A stretch of DNA of 64,000 nucleotides from Gambelia wislizenii (taxonomy: Eukaryota; Chordata; Lepidosauria; Squamata; Crotaphytidae): assembly GCA_030847615.1 (NCBI GenBank), contig JAUMIR010000003.1:34842501-34906500 (forward strand), given 5' to 3'. Shown in pieces: positions 46,259 through 57,510 of this stretch; the stretch's first letter is position 1, and each line of letters starts with the position of its first letter. The translations under genes and the position numbers were made by a program. Under the pieces are notes generated by a model. That model made no database searches and was not told the origin of the DNA. It saw nothing but the letters and a program-made list of their open reading frames with translations.

Positions 46259-47380
46259 CCTGAATCTGCAGGACCTGAACAGGGCTGTTGATAATAGCAT
46301 GACTTGGAAGTCTCTCATTTACAGGGTCACCATAAATTGAAGTTGACCTCAGCAGTTAATCACAACAAATTAAATGTTGTCCACACTTGTGAGTTTATGA
46401 CTAAAATAAATCAATAGTAACCCATGCAGGTTCTCATAAGTACATTCTATAAGTATATTCTATTTCATTCTCTGAAATTAAGCAAACTATTTCCAAACAT
46501 CAATATAATTGCTAACTCCTCCACACTCTTTGAATAGTTCCCATCATACTTCCGTTGTACCCTTCTGATATTCTACTCCTGAGGTAGAGAAACCAGCAAA
46601 GAAAGTTTTCCAATAAGACACCAGATCCCAGTAGAAAAATTAGAATGGCATCTTTCAATAGAACATCTATTACCGTAGGAAGAAACAGCCTTTAGTAATG
46701 GGTGGTGCTTTTCACTTTTTTCTATAGCAAAGCTTGCTTCTGTTTTGTATTTTAATTTTTATATGTTGGGGGGAAATTCTGCACACTGCAAAAAGCAGTT
46801 AATATATATGCAAAATTTAATCAAAATAAGAGCTCTAGTTCATGAGTGTTTATTACTTATTCATATTTAAAGGATGTTAAATTAATTTCCTTTAAGTTGC
46901 TGTATGTTACCAGGCACGACTATTATAATTCATTATAATAATTGCTGATATTTCTTTCCCTTTGATGTAATCTTGTACAAGGTACATTTTCTGTTTTACA
47001 TCTTAGGAGCTAAAAGGATTTGAAGTTAGGTCATGACCAAACACAATTAAAAAAAAAAAACAGTCTAAGCCCAGGAGAGACACACTGGAGGGGGGTGCTC
47101 ACCAATTTTGTAATTTCCCTGTAAATCTTATAACAGAAGGGGGCCCTAAGCAAGGAGAAACTTGGAATCTGAAAATGTGGTCAACTCTAAGGCTGAGGTA
47201 CCACTTGGAGGGATACATCCAAACTTGCATCTTAATTTTTCCCCTGCCCCACACTTTGCATCATTTCAGAATGTTGAGGAAGGATGCACACCAAAAAGAA
47301 GAGCAGCAAGGAAGGGCAGGATTAAATTCTCCCTGCCTTTTGCAATAACAGAGTATCAACTGTCCCCAGAGCTTATTTAT
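46259..47380. other. No gene recognised
   Basis: Bases 46310-46380 carry another partial tail (GTCACCATAAATTGAAGTTGACCT) of the SINE type just upstream. The rest is anonymous. Confidence 0.4.
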
Positions 47381-47384
47381 TTCG

Positions 47385-47720
47385 TTTTTTTTATTTATAC
47401 CCTGCTTTTTCTAAAGCTGGGACTCAAGGCAGCTCACAAGTAGACTAAACAAAGATACAAACACAAAAGTTATAATATTAATATATCCAAATACAAATGA
47501 ATTAGAAACAAATTTTAAACACAGCAATAAAAAAATGTACCATCCACCCATTAAATGCACCTTCTTCAGTAGCCAATTGGTTGCCCAAAGCACCTCTGAA
47601 TAGAAAGATCTTTGCTTGCTAACAGAAGGATAACAGGGTGAGGACCAAGGAAGCCTCCCTTGAAAGAGAGCTCTACAGCCTGAGAGCAGCCACTGAGAAG
47701 ACTGCTTTCAGATCCCACCT
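47385..47720 (-). mobile_element. L2-type LINE/SINE 3' end
   Basis: The tail, read on the minus strand, is CTTGTGAGCTGCCTTGAGTC ... GGGTATAAATAAA. Upstream minus-strand sequence (SSLLSGCSQAVELSFKGGFL) resembles a decayed ORF end. Confidence 0.5.
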
Positions 47721-47814
47721 CTGAGAGTAGTGTGGCTATACTTCGAATGTTGTTTTTCAAAAAATAATTCATTACATAACTTATCACAAGAGACCATCAG
47801 ACTGCAGTCATGTG

Positions 47815-48245
47815 TTGCTGTTATTTACTGTCAGGTTGGCTTTGACTTATGATGGCTGTGTGACTGGGAGACTTCCAAAAGCCCCAGTCATCAACAGCCA
47901 TGCTCAGATCTTGCAAACTCAGGGCCATGGCTTCCTTGGTTGACTCTATCTTCCTGTAATGTGGTCTTCTTTTTCTTTCCTACTGCTTTACCTTCTGCTT
48001 TACCAAACATTATCATCTTTTCCAATGAGTCATGTCATCTCATGATGTGTCTGAAGTATAATAGCCTCAGTTTATTATTTTTCTTCAAGGGAGAACTGAT
48101 TTGCTGTAGGACTCATTAATTGGTCCTTTTGGTAGTCCATGGTATCCACAGAACTCTCCTCCAGCACCAAATTTCGAATGAGTTGATTCCCATCAGCTTT
48201 CATCACTGTCCAGCTTTTATAGTCATACATAGAAACTGAAAATAC
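47815..48245 (-). mobile_element. RTE/BovB-type LINE ORF2 C-terminus
   Basis: With frameshifts, the minus strand reads RVLWIPWTTKRTN-like, LRLLYF(G)HIMR, DSLEKMIMFGKAEGK, WIDSTKEAMALSLQDLSMAV and DDWGFWRS-like blocks. This order (RRxxRIPWT, YFGHxMRR, SLEKxxMLGKxEGKR, WRxxxHxVxKSxT) is the end of RTE/BovB ORF2. The copy is decayed. Confidence 0.75.
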
Positions 48246-48251
48246 TATGGC

Positions 48252-48473
48252 ATGGATGAATCTGGCTTTGGTATATTTCGGGATCTTAATCTAGTTCAGG
48301 CTCATTTAGTGGGAACAAGGGGGAGGGCCTTCTCAGTGGCTGCTCTCAGACTCTGGAACTCCCTCCCTGAAAAGATCAGGATGGTCCCATCCTTGCTTTC
48401 CTTCCACCCGCAAGTAAAAGCATTTTTGTACAATCAGACTTTTGCAAACTGGCAAGGGTTGGGCTTTTAAATG
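48252..48473 (+). mobile_element. L2-type LINE ORF2 C-terminus, split copy
   Basis: It encodes NLVQAHLVGTRGRAFSVAAL, RLWNSLPEKIRMVPSLLSF and VKAFLYNQTF, the L2 C-terminal motif. The same copy resumes at 48959 after an LTR-like insertion and again at 49216 after a Tigger-like MITE. Confidence 0.82.
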
Positions 48474-48478
48474 CTGTG

Positions 48479-48953
48479 TGTGACGGATGGCTAGGGGAGC
48501 CAATGAGGGAGCCAGGAGCCAATCCTTTGTGAGGAGGTAGAAGGAGGGGGGCTTCTGGAGGAGAAAGTGAAGAAAAGTAGCCGTTCCTGAGCAGTAGTCA
48601 GAGAGGGAGAGGGAGAGAGTTTAAGCTGTGTGCTGGAGGGAGAGAGAGGGGGGCAGAGGTTTATAGAGTGAATGTATGTGCAGGCCAAATGACTTGTTTA
48701 TGCAGTTATATTTTATTCTGTGACAACAAACATTCTTTATATTAATTCAAGAAGTGCAGCCTTGCATGAGTGATTCTCTGACAAGTAGGCACAGCCATTA
48801 AAACACATCCACACCTAGGTACTTGTGCTATACTACTGGGAGACATAGTTCGGCCGTGACGTGGTGGCGCGGGATCACGAAAGTGGTGGCAGTGATGGGA
48901 TAGAAAGGCCCCTGCATCACCAAGTTAAAGTGAGAGGAGCCGCACACATCACA
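48479..48953 (+). mobile_element. Solo LTR-like element, CTGTG duplication
   Basis: It starts TGTGACGGATGG and ends CACACATCACA, with CTGTG on both sides (48474-48478 and 48954-48958), inside an L2 3' UTR. AGTGGTGGCAGTG lies about 65 bp before the end, as in the element at 40354. The 475 bp contain purine-rich stretches and no ORF. Confidence 0.75.
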
Positions 48954-48984
48954 CTGTGTAATTCAGATTTTTAGGTTGTATATA

Positions 48985-49213
48985 CAGTTGTCCCTTTGTA
49001 TTCACTGGGGTTTGGTTCCAGGACCCCCGTGGATACCAAAAACCATGAATGCTCATGTCCCATTATATGCAATGGCATAGTAAAATGGTGTCTCTCATAT
49101 AAGATGGCAAAATCAAGGTTTGCTTTTTGGATTATTACTTTTTAAAGAATATTTTCAAGCCATGAATACTTAAATCCATGGATACCAAATCCATGGATAG
49201 GGAGGGACAACTG
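48985..49213 (+). mobile_element. Tigger-like (TcMar) MITE
   Basis: The ends CAGTTGTCCCTTTGTATTC and GGAGGGACAACTG are flanked by TA. Internal GGTTCCAGGACCCCCGTGG and CATGAATGCTCATGTCCC are typical of Tigger-derived MITEs. It is a 229-bp relative of 10164-10296. Confidence 0.88.
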
Positions 49214-49215
49214 TA

Positions 49216-49395
49216 ATCTTTTAATGTTTTTAACTTCATTAATTGTTTAATTGTTTTTAAAGTCTTATATTTATACTTTTTAATGCTTTTGTATTTTTTA
49301 ATGTGTATTGTTTTAAATATGTTGTTAGCCACTTTGAGTCTCTATATCAGGAGAAAGGTGGGATATAAATGAATAAAATAAATACATAAATAAAA
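49216..49395 (+). repeat. L2-type LINE 3' tail (end of the 48252 copy)
   Basis: The AT-rich UTR and GTTAGCCACTTTGAGTCTC ... GAAAGGTGGGATATAAATG end match the L2 tail layout, followed by an (AATA)n run. Confidence 0.75.
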
Positions 49396-49879
49396 CAGCT
49401 CAGCCCAACTGAAAGAAGAACAACTGCTATATGAATGTGAATTATGTCTTCCCTCTCTACTGATCTTAAATAAAATGTTCCCTTCAAGCTGTTTCTGCAC
49501 ACATTCAGGAATATTATGCAATATGGGGTGTGAGAAGAGCATAATTTGCTGCTGTTCCTTGAGCAGCAAAATGTTTGGGACTTGCTCTGCATTTAAATAG
49601 TGCTGAAGTCATTCTTTTTGTAATGAACAACAGCTTCAGAAAGGGACTGTTTTGAATGAAAGAGAAGGGATCCACAGCTGTTTCCTGCTCCAGATTGCTT
49701 TCTTTTCCTTCCCATTGCCCCTCACTGCTCCTCACTAAACTTCCAGACATGTGCTTGCCTTGAACTGAGCTGATAAAGATACCACCATACAGGCCCTTTC
49801 ACACCACACTATTATAGAGTTATGATTCCACTATAACTGCTTTGCTCCATCCTTTGGAATCCTGGGATTCAGAGAGGGG
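49396..49879. other. Mostly anonymous; hAT-like fragment at the end
   Basis: Bases 49795-49865 (CCTTTCACACCACACTATTA, ATAACTGCTTTGCTCCATCC) match, in inverse, 51690-51775 and 34285-34315. They form a dispersed non-coding repeat, probably a DNA transposon. Confidence 0.4.
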
Positions 49880-49881
49880 TA

Positions 49882-50319
49882 CAGTAGGACTGCCCCCCAT
49901 ATCCACTGATTCACCATCCGCTGATTCAGTTATCTGCAGTCAGTGACAGGCAGAGGTTCCCGATACTACACGACACTGTCCTCGGACTCCCTTCTCCCAC
50001 ACCCGTGAGGATGGGAGTGGCAAACGAGGAAGGGAGAGGAGGAGAACTTGCCTCCCTTTTCCCATCCCCGTGAGGGCGGTGGCGGGGTGGTGGTGGGTGA
50101 GAATGACAGCCATCTTCCTCCCTTCCCCGTCCAGAAAGCTGTGGATGGGGGATGCCTGCCCCTGAGGTGCTGGAGGAAAATGTCTGGGTGAAGATGAGGG
50201 ATCTTAGTGCATGTCAAATGGAGGGGAACTTGGAGGTCTGGTGTTCATTGTTATCTGTGAATTTCAGTATCCATGAGGGGGTTCAGAACCAATCCCCCTC
50301 AGATATGGGAGTCCTACTG
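49882..50319. mobile_element. Tigger-like MITE, CAGTAGGACT ends
   Basis: The left end CAGTAGGACTGCCCCCCATA and right end TATGGGAGTCCTACTG are inverted and flanked by TA. The interior (TCCACTGATTCACC, GTTATCTGTGAATTTCAGTA, GTTCAGAACCAATC) resembles Tigger-derived MITEs. It is non-coding, 438 bp. Confidence 0.82.
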
Positions 50320-50436
50320 TATTTAGAATTAATTCTCCAGTTAGCCACTGCTTTCACTGAAACATCTTCTATTTGCCATTACAACCAATGCATGTTCAAA
50401 AACTGTAATTCAGTGAAAGATGGTGCAAGTCCTATT

Positions 50437-50893
50437 TAGAATGTGTCCAGAGGAGGGCGACAAGGATGGTGGAAGGTCTGGAAGCCATGCCTTATGACGA
50501 GCAGCTTAGGGAGCTGGGCATGTTTAGTCTGGAGAAGAGAAGGTTGAGAGGTGACATGATAGCCATGTTCAAATATTTGAAGGGATGTCATACTGAAGAT
50601 GGGACAAGTTTGTTTTCTGCTGCTCCAAAGACTAGGACATGGAGCAGTGGGTTCAAACTACAGGAAAAGAGATTCCACTTGAACATTAGGAAGAACTTCC
50701 TGACAGTAAGAGCTGTTTGGAAGTGGAATACACTGTCTCAGAGTGTGGTGGAGTCTCTTTCTTTGGAGGTTTTAAAGCAGAGGCTGGATGCCCATCTGTT
50801 GGGAATGCTTTGACTGGGCATTCCTGCATGGCAGGGGGTTGGACTGGATGGCCCTTGTGGTCTCTTCCAACTCTGTGATTCTATTATTCTAGA
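50437..50893 (+). mobile_element. CR1 LINE, 5'-truncated 3' end
   Basis: ORF2 C-terminus: [60 protein letters not shown]. It ends GGATGGCCCTTGTGGTCTC and a short ATTCTATTATTCT tail. The ORF end is open, so this copy is moderately young. Confidence 0.92.
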
Positions 50894-51179
50894 TCTGCAT
50901 TGGGGCTCAGCTTAATTTCATGTGGCAAGTGAAAGCTGAGACTATGAATTCTGCCCACTTGTGCCTCTGACCACCACTTCTTGTAGCTTGTGATTGACTT
51001 ATCTTTTAGGCCAGTGGTCTTTCATAAAGAAAAGGACCCCATAATCTATATTCTTTATATTTATAAAGCTCATTTTTAAAAGGACAGTCTACAGGGACAT
51101 TATGGGTCAGTGAAAATGCATTTAGAATTAAAATTAATAAAACTACACAGTGAATTTTCAACAACAAAAAAGGATCCTC

Positions 51180-51690
51180 AGCCAGAGAACTCTCTCTCTC
51201 TCTGGCTTTTCTTTGAAAATGTAGATTCGGGAAGGACTCATCCTGCGGTTTCTGCAAGCGTGCTGATGACTAAAAAGGCCAATCGAGATAAACAAGTCCA
51301 GTTGCAGAAAGCACAGCAGAAAGTCTCCTTCGGTGATGTTTCTGGGTTGTGATTCTTTCTGCATTGCCGTTTCTCTTCAAGACTTGTTCGGCATGAGTTC
51401 TCAAATAAGGCGGCAGCATTGTGGATAGTGCGTCTCTATGCCTCCCGATGTGAGGCCAGGGCAGACCATTGTTGGTGATCAATTTGGCCGAGCCTAAGAT
51501 GTTGTTTCAGGGAGTCCTTGTATCGCTTTTTTGGAGTGCCCCTCTTACGCTGACCCATGGCGAGTTCACAGTAGAGTACTATTTTTGGGAGGCGATGGTC
51601 CTCCATCCTAGAAATGTGCCCTGCCCAGCGCAGCTATGTTCTCAATATCATGGCCTCAATGCTGGTGATCCCTAGTGCCTCATCAACTGC
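51180..51690 (-). mobile_element. Zinc-finger-tailed LINE 3' end, copy 1
   Basis: The minus strand corresponds to the copy at 63180-63700: RWAGHISRMEDHRLPK-like and the KRGAPKKRYKDSL block at about 51500-51620, then HNAAALFENSH-like and a Cys/His finger at about 51250-51300. Several stops and shifts make it inactive. The clade is unresolved (RTE-like end). Confidence 0.7.
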
Positions 51691-51775
51691 AAACCCCAGA
51701 ATTCCATAGAATGTTGCCATGGTAATTAAAATAGAACCATTGTGCTATAATTGTGTAGCATGAAAGGCCCCTGGA
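51691..51775 (-). repeat. Fragment of a hAT-like non-coding repeat
   Basis: CCCAGAATTCCATAGAATG ... ATTAAAATAGAACCATTGTGC ... GCATGAAAGGCCCC is the complement of the block at 49795-49865. Confidence 0.5.
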
Positions 51776-52775
51776 TGCTTGGTTAGAGTCTATATACATC
51801 AATGTCCAATTTGAACAAGTTATTTGTCTGATTTTTTCAGCTGGAAGCACTATGGTTACACAGAGGGCCTCACAGTTCTTCAAGTTCAGGTTTTATGGAG
51901 CTGGTAGTGATTTTGTTTTAGGTTTTGTATTTGCATGTTTGACCAAGTAAATCAAGGATGGATCTGATTTTTCTATAAGCTGACACAGTGTTATATTAAA
52001 AACTGTTTCGATAAGCCAAAAAATGATACCTTATAGAGGCCTGGAAATATATGATCTCATTAAAAAAAATTGCTGGCACTTGGAAAGAACTCTGGTCGCC
52101 AATCACGACTTCAGGGTGGCTGTAATTTATAACTTTTGTCCCTCAAGCTAAACCATTTAATCTGATAATCAGCATCAATCAAGGAATTTTAGTGCCGCAT
52201 TTTGCAGTCTGAGCAGAAAACCTCTCTCTTGGGGATAAATTAGGCACCCCAATGTGACACTTGCAAATAAATACCGTTCACTATAACATTTGGTGCTATG
52301 AATCAGTCAGATCGATTCACTATAGAAATGGTTTTGAAGCTAGAAAGAAGTGTATAATTATACACTTCTTTAAAAATACACAAGAAAGACACATGTGGAG
52401 TAATAGCATTTTGGTGGACTAAAAGGCCAGCATTCCTAGCAGCTCCATAACATAAACTTTTATTTAAGCTTCTTTGCTCATCAGCTGAAAGCTAGTGTGC
52501 CCAAAGAGGTTTCATGACAGTTCATAACTCATCATTAAAATGACACAAGAACCCATTATGCTGGGATTCAGTCTTTTTCATTGACTCAAAATACTACAGT
52601 TTAGCATTCAATACATGAGGTGCATTAAGCCTCATTATGTGTCATTGTAGCAACTACCTACTGCCCAAAACAAAACCAATACATCAGATGGACTAAGGTA
52701 ATATGTAATGATGTCCAATTTTCTATTAATTTAGAAGCCCCTTGTAAAGCCAGGCAACTGCTGGAAAGTAACTAA
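51776..52775. other. No gene recognised
   Basis: No coding similarity. A short palindrome GAAGTGTATAATTATACACTTC lies at about 52348-52369. Confidence 0.4.
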
Positions 52776-52777
52776 AG

Positions 52778-53302
52778 TAATCACCTGGAATACTGTGTCT
52801 AGTATTCCACAATTCAAGAAGCATCACAATTCTAGAAGGATATGGACAAGCTGGAACGTGTCCAGACGAGGGCAACCAAAATGGTGAAAGGTCTGGAAGC
52901 CATGACCTATGAGGAGAGGCTGAGGGAGCTGGGCATGTTAATCTGGAGAAGAGAAGGTTGAGAGGTGACATGATAGCTATGTTCAAATATTTGAAGGAAT
53001 GCCATACTGAGGATGAAGAAAGCTTATTTTCTGCTGCTCCAGAAACTAGGACATAGAGCAATGGGTTCAAACTACAGGAAAAGAGATTCCACCTAAACAT
53101 TAGGAAGGACTTCCTGACAGTAAGAGCTGTTTGGAAGTGGAATACACTGTCTCAGAGTGTGGCAGAGTCTCCTTCTTTGGAGGTTTTTAAACAGAGGCTG
53201 CATGTCCATCTGTTGGGAATGATTTGTTTGTGTATTCCTGCATGGCAGGGGGTAGGACTGGATGGCCCTTGTGGTCTCTTCCAACTCTATGATTCTATAA
53301 TC
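52778..53302 (+). mobile_element. CR1 LINE, 5'-truncated 3' end
   Basis: It begins in the LEYCVxFWxPQFKKD region and encodes [20 protein letters not shown], then MFKYLKECHTEDEESLFSAA-like sequence with shifts and the [15 protein letters not shown] block. It ends GGATGGCCCTTGTGGTCTC and ATTCTATAATCA. Confidence 0.9.
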
Positions 53303-53335
53303 ATTTTCCCAAAGTAAGGATTCTGTTAAATCTTA

Positions 53336-53965
53336 GGACTTTATCAGACAAGGCAAAAATCTCATCATAACGACATGATGATAACATAACAGGCTGAAAT
53401 TATCAGACAACATCATTATCGTCCCATGGCCATCGTGTGCGCCAGCCGCAAATAAGGTGTCATTTTTTAATTGATGGCTTAACCTGTCAATTGAACTTCA
53501 ATATTCGCAGTACTGAAGGCATGCAAAAACATGTCCTGCTGTAATCGCGAGAATACAGAGTGAATGGATGGTCCTCTTTCCCCCCCCCCTCCCCATTGCC
53601 AGGGAGAAAACATCTGTGTGAAGATGATCGATGGGACGTTCTTTTTAGGAACTTTCCCTTTTTTCTGGCAAGTTTTTAGGTTTGTTTTAGTGCTTGGGTG
53701 TTGATTTACTTTGTTATTTAAGATGTTTTTGGAGTTTTAACTGCACTCATGTCTTCTCACGAGAACCACCGAGATCACGCGCCCTGGCTAACCTGGAAGT
53801 AAACTCCTGTTCTTAAAGTTCTAGTGCTCGTCATGTGATAATTCTGTGGCAATTTCTTTGTGTGGTTACAGCAACAAGCAAAAGTAAGTGTTACAATGCC
53901 ACTATGCTTCCACTTTCCTCGTTTGCAGGATTACAGCAATTTTACATGTTAGTTTGATAAAGTCC
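53336..53965 (+). mobile_element. GGACTTTATCAGA MITE, subfamily A
   Basis: The left end GGACTTTATCAGACA and right end GTTTGATAAAGTCC are flanked by TTA on both sides (53333-53335 and 53966-53968), a perfect PIF/Harbinger-like duplication. The interior CTTCTCACGAGAACCACCGAG, TGTGATAATTCTGTGGCA and GGATTACAGCA match the 4.6 and 10.3 kb copies. Confidence 0.87.
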
Positions 53966-53984
53966 TTAAATGATCCCTCCAAGC

Positions 53985-54185
53985 AATATTCTTAGCTACC
54001 CTGTGAAGCTAGGCAAGTGGGTACACATGACAGGGCTTTTTCTGTTGCAGTCCCACCACCACTGTAACTGTAGGACTCCTTTCCAAGGAAGGTCAGCCTG
54101 GCTCCATTCCTTCTGATTTTCCAAAAGGTGGCAACAACTGCTATTTTGCTTGGCCCTTGGTTCTTAGAAATAGTGTGCTCTGGCT
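53985..54185 (+). mobile_element. Older L2 LINE, outer copy (5' part)
   Basis: It translates, with shifts, to LPCEARQVGTHDRAFSVAVP and an FPRKVSLAPFLLIF-like end. Its AT-rich tail resumes at about 55590-55690 (TTTTAAATTGTTTAATTGTC), so the young L2 and its microsatellites lie inside it. Confidence 0.65.
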
Positions 54186-54189
54186 AACA

Positions 54190-54210
54190 GATATAGATAT
54201 ATAGATATAT

Positions 54211-54247
<37 letters not shown>

Positions 54248-54262
54248 CTATATATATCCATA
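54190..54262. repeat. (ATAG)n/(TG)n/(TA)n microsatellite
   Basis: It is the site next to the truncated 5' end of the young L2. The first residues of the overlapping ORF (MCVCVCV...) come from this repeat and are not real protein. Confidence 0.9.
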
Positions 54263-54286
54263 TGTATGTGCATTGCTCTACTAGAA

Positions 54287-55248
54287 TAGAGCTTAACTGT
54301 GGCGTTCCTCAGGGTGCCATCCTGTCCCCGATGCTATTTAACATCTATATGAAGCCGCTGGGAGAAGTCATTCGGAGGCATGGAATGCAGTGTCATCAGT
54401 ATGCGGATGACACCCAGATATACTTCTCCATGTCTCGGTCATCGGCTTCGACTTCAGATGGCGTCTCTCCTCTGAATGATTGTCTTAAAGCAGTAATGGA
54501 CTGGATGAGGAAAAACAAATTGAGACTGAATCCAGACAAAACGGAGGTACTAACAGTTACAGGCCCAAAACCAGGTCTGGGAATACAAACTCCAATCCTG
54601 GATGGAATTACACTCTCCTCCAAGGATTGTGTTCGCAGTCTGGGGGTGCTCTTGGACCCGTCACTCCAGATGACTAATCAGGTAAATGCAACGGTCAGGA
54701 GTGCCTGTTATCAACTTCGGCTGGTACGCCAGCTGCGCCCTTTCCTGGAAACTAGGGACCTCGAAACTGTGGTACATGCACTGGTAACCTCCCGTCTGGA
54801 TTTCTGTAATGCGCTCTACATGGGGCTACCCTTGTGCTTGACTCGGAAACTTCAACTAGTCCAGAACATGGCAGCCAGGTTGATTTCTGGCGTTCCCAGA
54901 AGAGAGCATATAACACCGGTGCTAAAAGCTCTCCACTGGCTGCCTATTAGTTTCCGGGCACAGTACAAGGTGTTGGTTATGACCTTTAAAGCCCTACATG
55001 GCTTGGGTCCAACTTACCTCCGGGACCGCCTCCTTCCATACGACCCTCCCCGCACACTTCGGTCCTCTGGGAGGAATCTGTTACAGCCTATGAAAACAAG
55101 GCTGTCGGTGACCTCCCAGAGGGCCTTCTCTGCTGCTGCTCCCAGATTATGGAATGGCCTGCCGGATGAGATCCGTCTTATTACCACCTTAGACAGCTTT
55201 AAAAAAGCTGTCAAGACGGATCTTTTCCGGCAGGCCTTTCCTGAATAA
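54287..55248 (+). CDS. L2 ORF2, RT palm to C-terminus (partial)
   Basis: About 320 codons remain open to a TAA at 55246. RT motifs in order: ELNCGVPQGAILSPMLFNIY (motif 4-like), HQYADDTQIYFS (catalytic YADD), WMRKNKLRLNPDKTEVL and VRSLGVLLDPSL. The C-terminal region has LVTSRLDFCNALYMGL, ITPVLKALHWLPISFRAQYK, TFKALHGLGPTYL and RAFSAAAPRLWNGLPDEIR. No natural start codon is present because the insertion is truncated; the endonuclease and N-terminal RT are missing, so it is not functional alone. Confidence 0.92.
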
Positions 55249-55465
55249 TTATCCCGGCCCAAGACTCAGCTGCCCTTTATAGGCTACGATTGTATGTTTT
55301 TAATTTTTTTTTCTTCTAATTTATATATATTTTAATTAATGCATGTTTTTAATCCTTTGCAATTTAATATTATTTTAAGGGGTGGGTGGGCTAGGGTATT
55401 GTGAGTATGGGGTTTTTATATTGTAAGCCGCCCCGATTGCGTTGCAGAGGGGCGGGATATAAATA
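54287..55465 (+). mobile_element. Young L2-type LINE, 5'-truncated
   Basis: It runs from inside RT to the 3' tail (GTAAGCCGCCCCGATTGCG ... GGGGCGGGATATAAATAAAA), ending in ATT-rich microsatellite. The ORF is uninterrupted, unlike the other L2 copies in the window. Confidence 0.9.
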
Positions 55466-55477
55466 AAATTTTATTAT

Positions 55478-55526
<49 letters not shown>

Positions 55527-55585
55527 TACACACTAGATAGATATAGATATAGATAGATATAGATAGATATAGATAAAACCAAAAT
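55466..55585. repeat. (ATT)n/(AT)n/(AC)n/(GATA)n compound microsatellite
   Basis: It grows out of the L2 3' terminus; expansion of the LINE tail is the simplest origin. Confidence 0.9.
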
Positions 55586-55689
55586 ATATATATCTGGCTA
55601 TTTTTAACTATTTTAAATTGTTTAATTGTCTGGAATTATTTGTTTGATTTGTTTTTAATTGTTTTAATATATATTTAATGTTTTAAATG

Positions 55690-57510
55690 TTTTTTTTTAA
55701 TTTTTATTTTTTATTTATGTAAGAGTAATAACAATTACAACAGTATACAGTGGAAAACAGGGAAGAGGGGGAAGGGAATAGCAGGGGGTGGCAGATCCAA
55801 GTAGTTAAAATACAATATAAAAAGGGACAGTAACTGGGTGGATGTTTTAAAAGGTCAATATCCAGGTGGGGAGCTGCATGAAGAATGGAACAAGGAATAT
55901 TAAGTGAAGAGGTGGCATCAAAGATATATTACAGCAGTGATCGCCACAAACATCCACGATGAGCTGGAGGTTGAATCCGAGGAGTGTTGTCAGAGATGTA
56001 TCTAATAAACATGTGCCAATCTGAAGCAAAATTGTCTACTGTCGACTGTCCATTACATGTCCTAATCTTTGAAGAGAGCTTTTCCAATAGGCTGGAGGAC
56101 CACACTCGTTCCCACCAAGCTTCCAATGACGGGGTGCCTACCTTCCAGCACTTAGCAATCTCTAAGTGGGCAGCCATGAGTAGAAAACTTATTAACCTTC
56201 AATGTTTAAGGGATGCATTGCAATGCACAAATATATTAAGTAATAAAAGCACTGGGGAGAAATGGAGTTTTTGTTGAATAATACAGGAAATTTGGAAAAG
56301 AATCTGTAACCAAAATTCCTTTTCCATTGAACAATCTAACCACATGTGCATGAAAGAGCCTATGTCTCCACAGTCCCTCCAGCATCTCGGGGAAACCATT
56401 TTCACCATTCTGGACAAGTATAGAAGAGTATGAAACCATTTGTGAATAATTTTTAACATGCTTTCTTTTGCTTGGACTGATCTAGTTTTATATGGGGGTG
56501 AGGACCAAATATGTGACCATGTAGCATCTGTGATGGAGATTTGAAGTTCAGATTCCCAAAGGTCTTCAATATGGGAAAGATAACCATATGAGTTATCCAA
56601 AAGATCCTTGTAGATAACTGCTACTACTCCTTTATCATAAGATGAGGATGAAACACAGAGCTATTCATAGAAGGAGAATGATCTGCAATGTTCTTTTGTG
56701 GAACGTAGATAATGTAAAAAGGTAGAAGCTTGCAGTAGTTGGAACCAGGAAGTATGGACATCAGAGAGTGAGTTTTCTAGATTTTGTATAGACTTAAGAC
56801 TACCTCCATTCTATAGATCAATCATATGATAAATACCACAATCTTTCTATGACTGGTACTGGCAAATTTTGTCAGTCATGGAAAATTTCAGATGAAGAAG
56901 GAAGACCTTGATAGGGGAAGGTTCAGGTGCTAGGATGTATTTCCATTTTGACCACGTCAGAAGAGTACTTGAAAGAAAGGGATTTTGAATTTTCTTGATG
57001 GCAACAGTGGAGAGGTTTTTATATAAATAAGAAAGTTCTTGAAAAAATTGAAGATTGCATTCGGATTTTACCCATCTAGTAGTAAGATTTTCTTTAACAG
57101 TTGGAACATGTGAACTAATTGGAATGCTTGGTAATATAGAGCCAGATCAGGAATCGCTAAGCCTTCATACGCTGAAGCGGCATGACAGGCGGTTTTTGAG
57201 AATCTGGTTTCTTTTATTGAAAATTAATCGATTGATCACTATTTGCCATTTCTTTAACTTCAGTGGGGAAGGGGGAAGCGGGATGGTTTGAAAAAGAAAT
57301 AGAAAACAAGAGAGAACAAACATCTTTACTAATGCGATTTTACCCCGTGTCAATAAATTGAGCTGGCAGCAGGAATTTAGTTTGCGATGCATCCACGTTG
57401 AAACTGATCTATAATTCCTTAAAACTAATTGAGGGGGGGAAACAGGGAAGCAGAAGGACAAGATCTCTTTATCCACAGATCTTTTAGTGACTTGCATGAA
57501 ATGCACTTGC
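55690..57510 (-). mobile_element. L1 LINE, 5'-truncated, second family
   Basis: The poly(A) end is at 55690-55710 (poly-T on the plus strand). The minus strand encodes decayed L1 ORF2: KIALVKMFVLSCFLFLFQTI and LKKWQIVINRLIFN (57170-57330), then TRSVQAKESMLKIIHKWFHT, C(W)RDCGDIGSFMHMWLDC (knuckle, about 56340) and the end AAHLEIAKCWKVGTPSLEAW (about 56100-56170). Frames are broken. Its knuckle and C-terminus differ from the 58.2-kb L1, so it is another family or much older. Confidence 0.85.

Noticed and set aside
54220..54286. MCVCVCVCVSIYIHMYV as a signal or membrane peptide
   Set aside because: It is translated microsatellite in front of a truncated L2.
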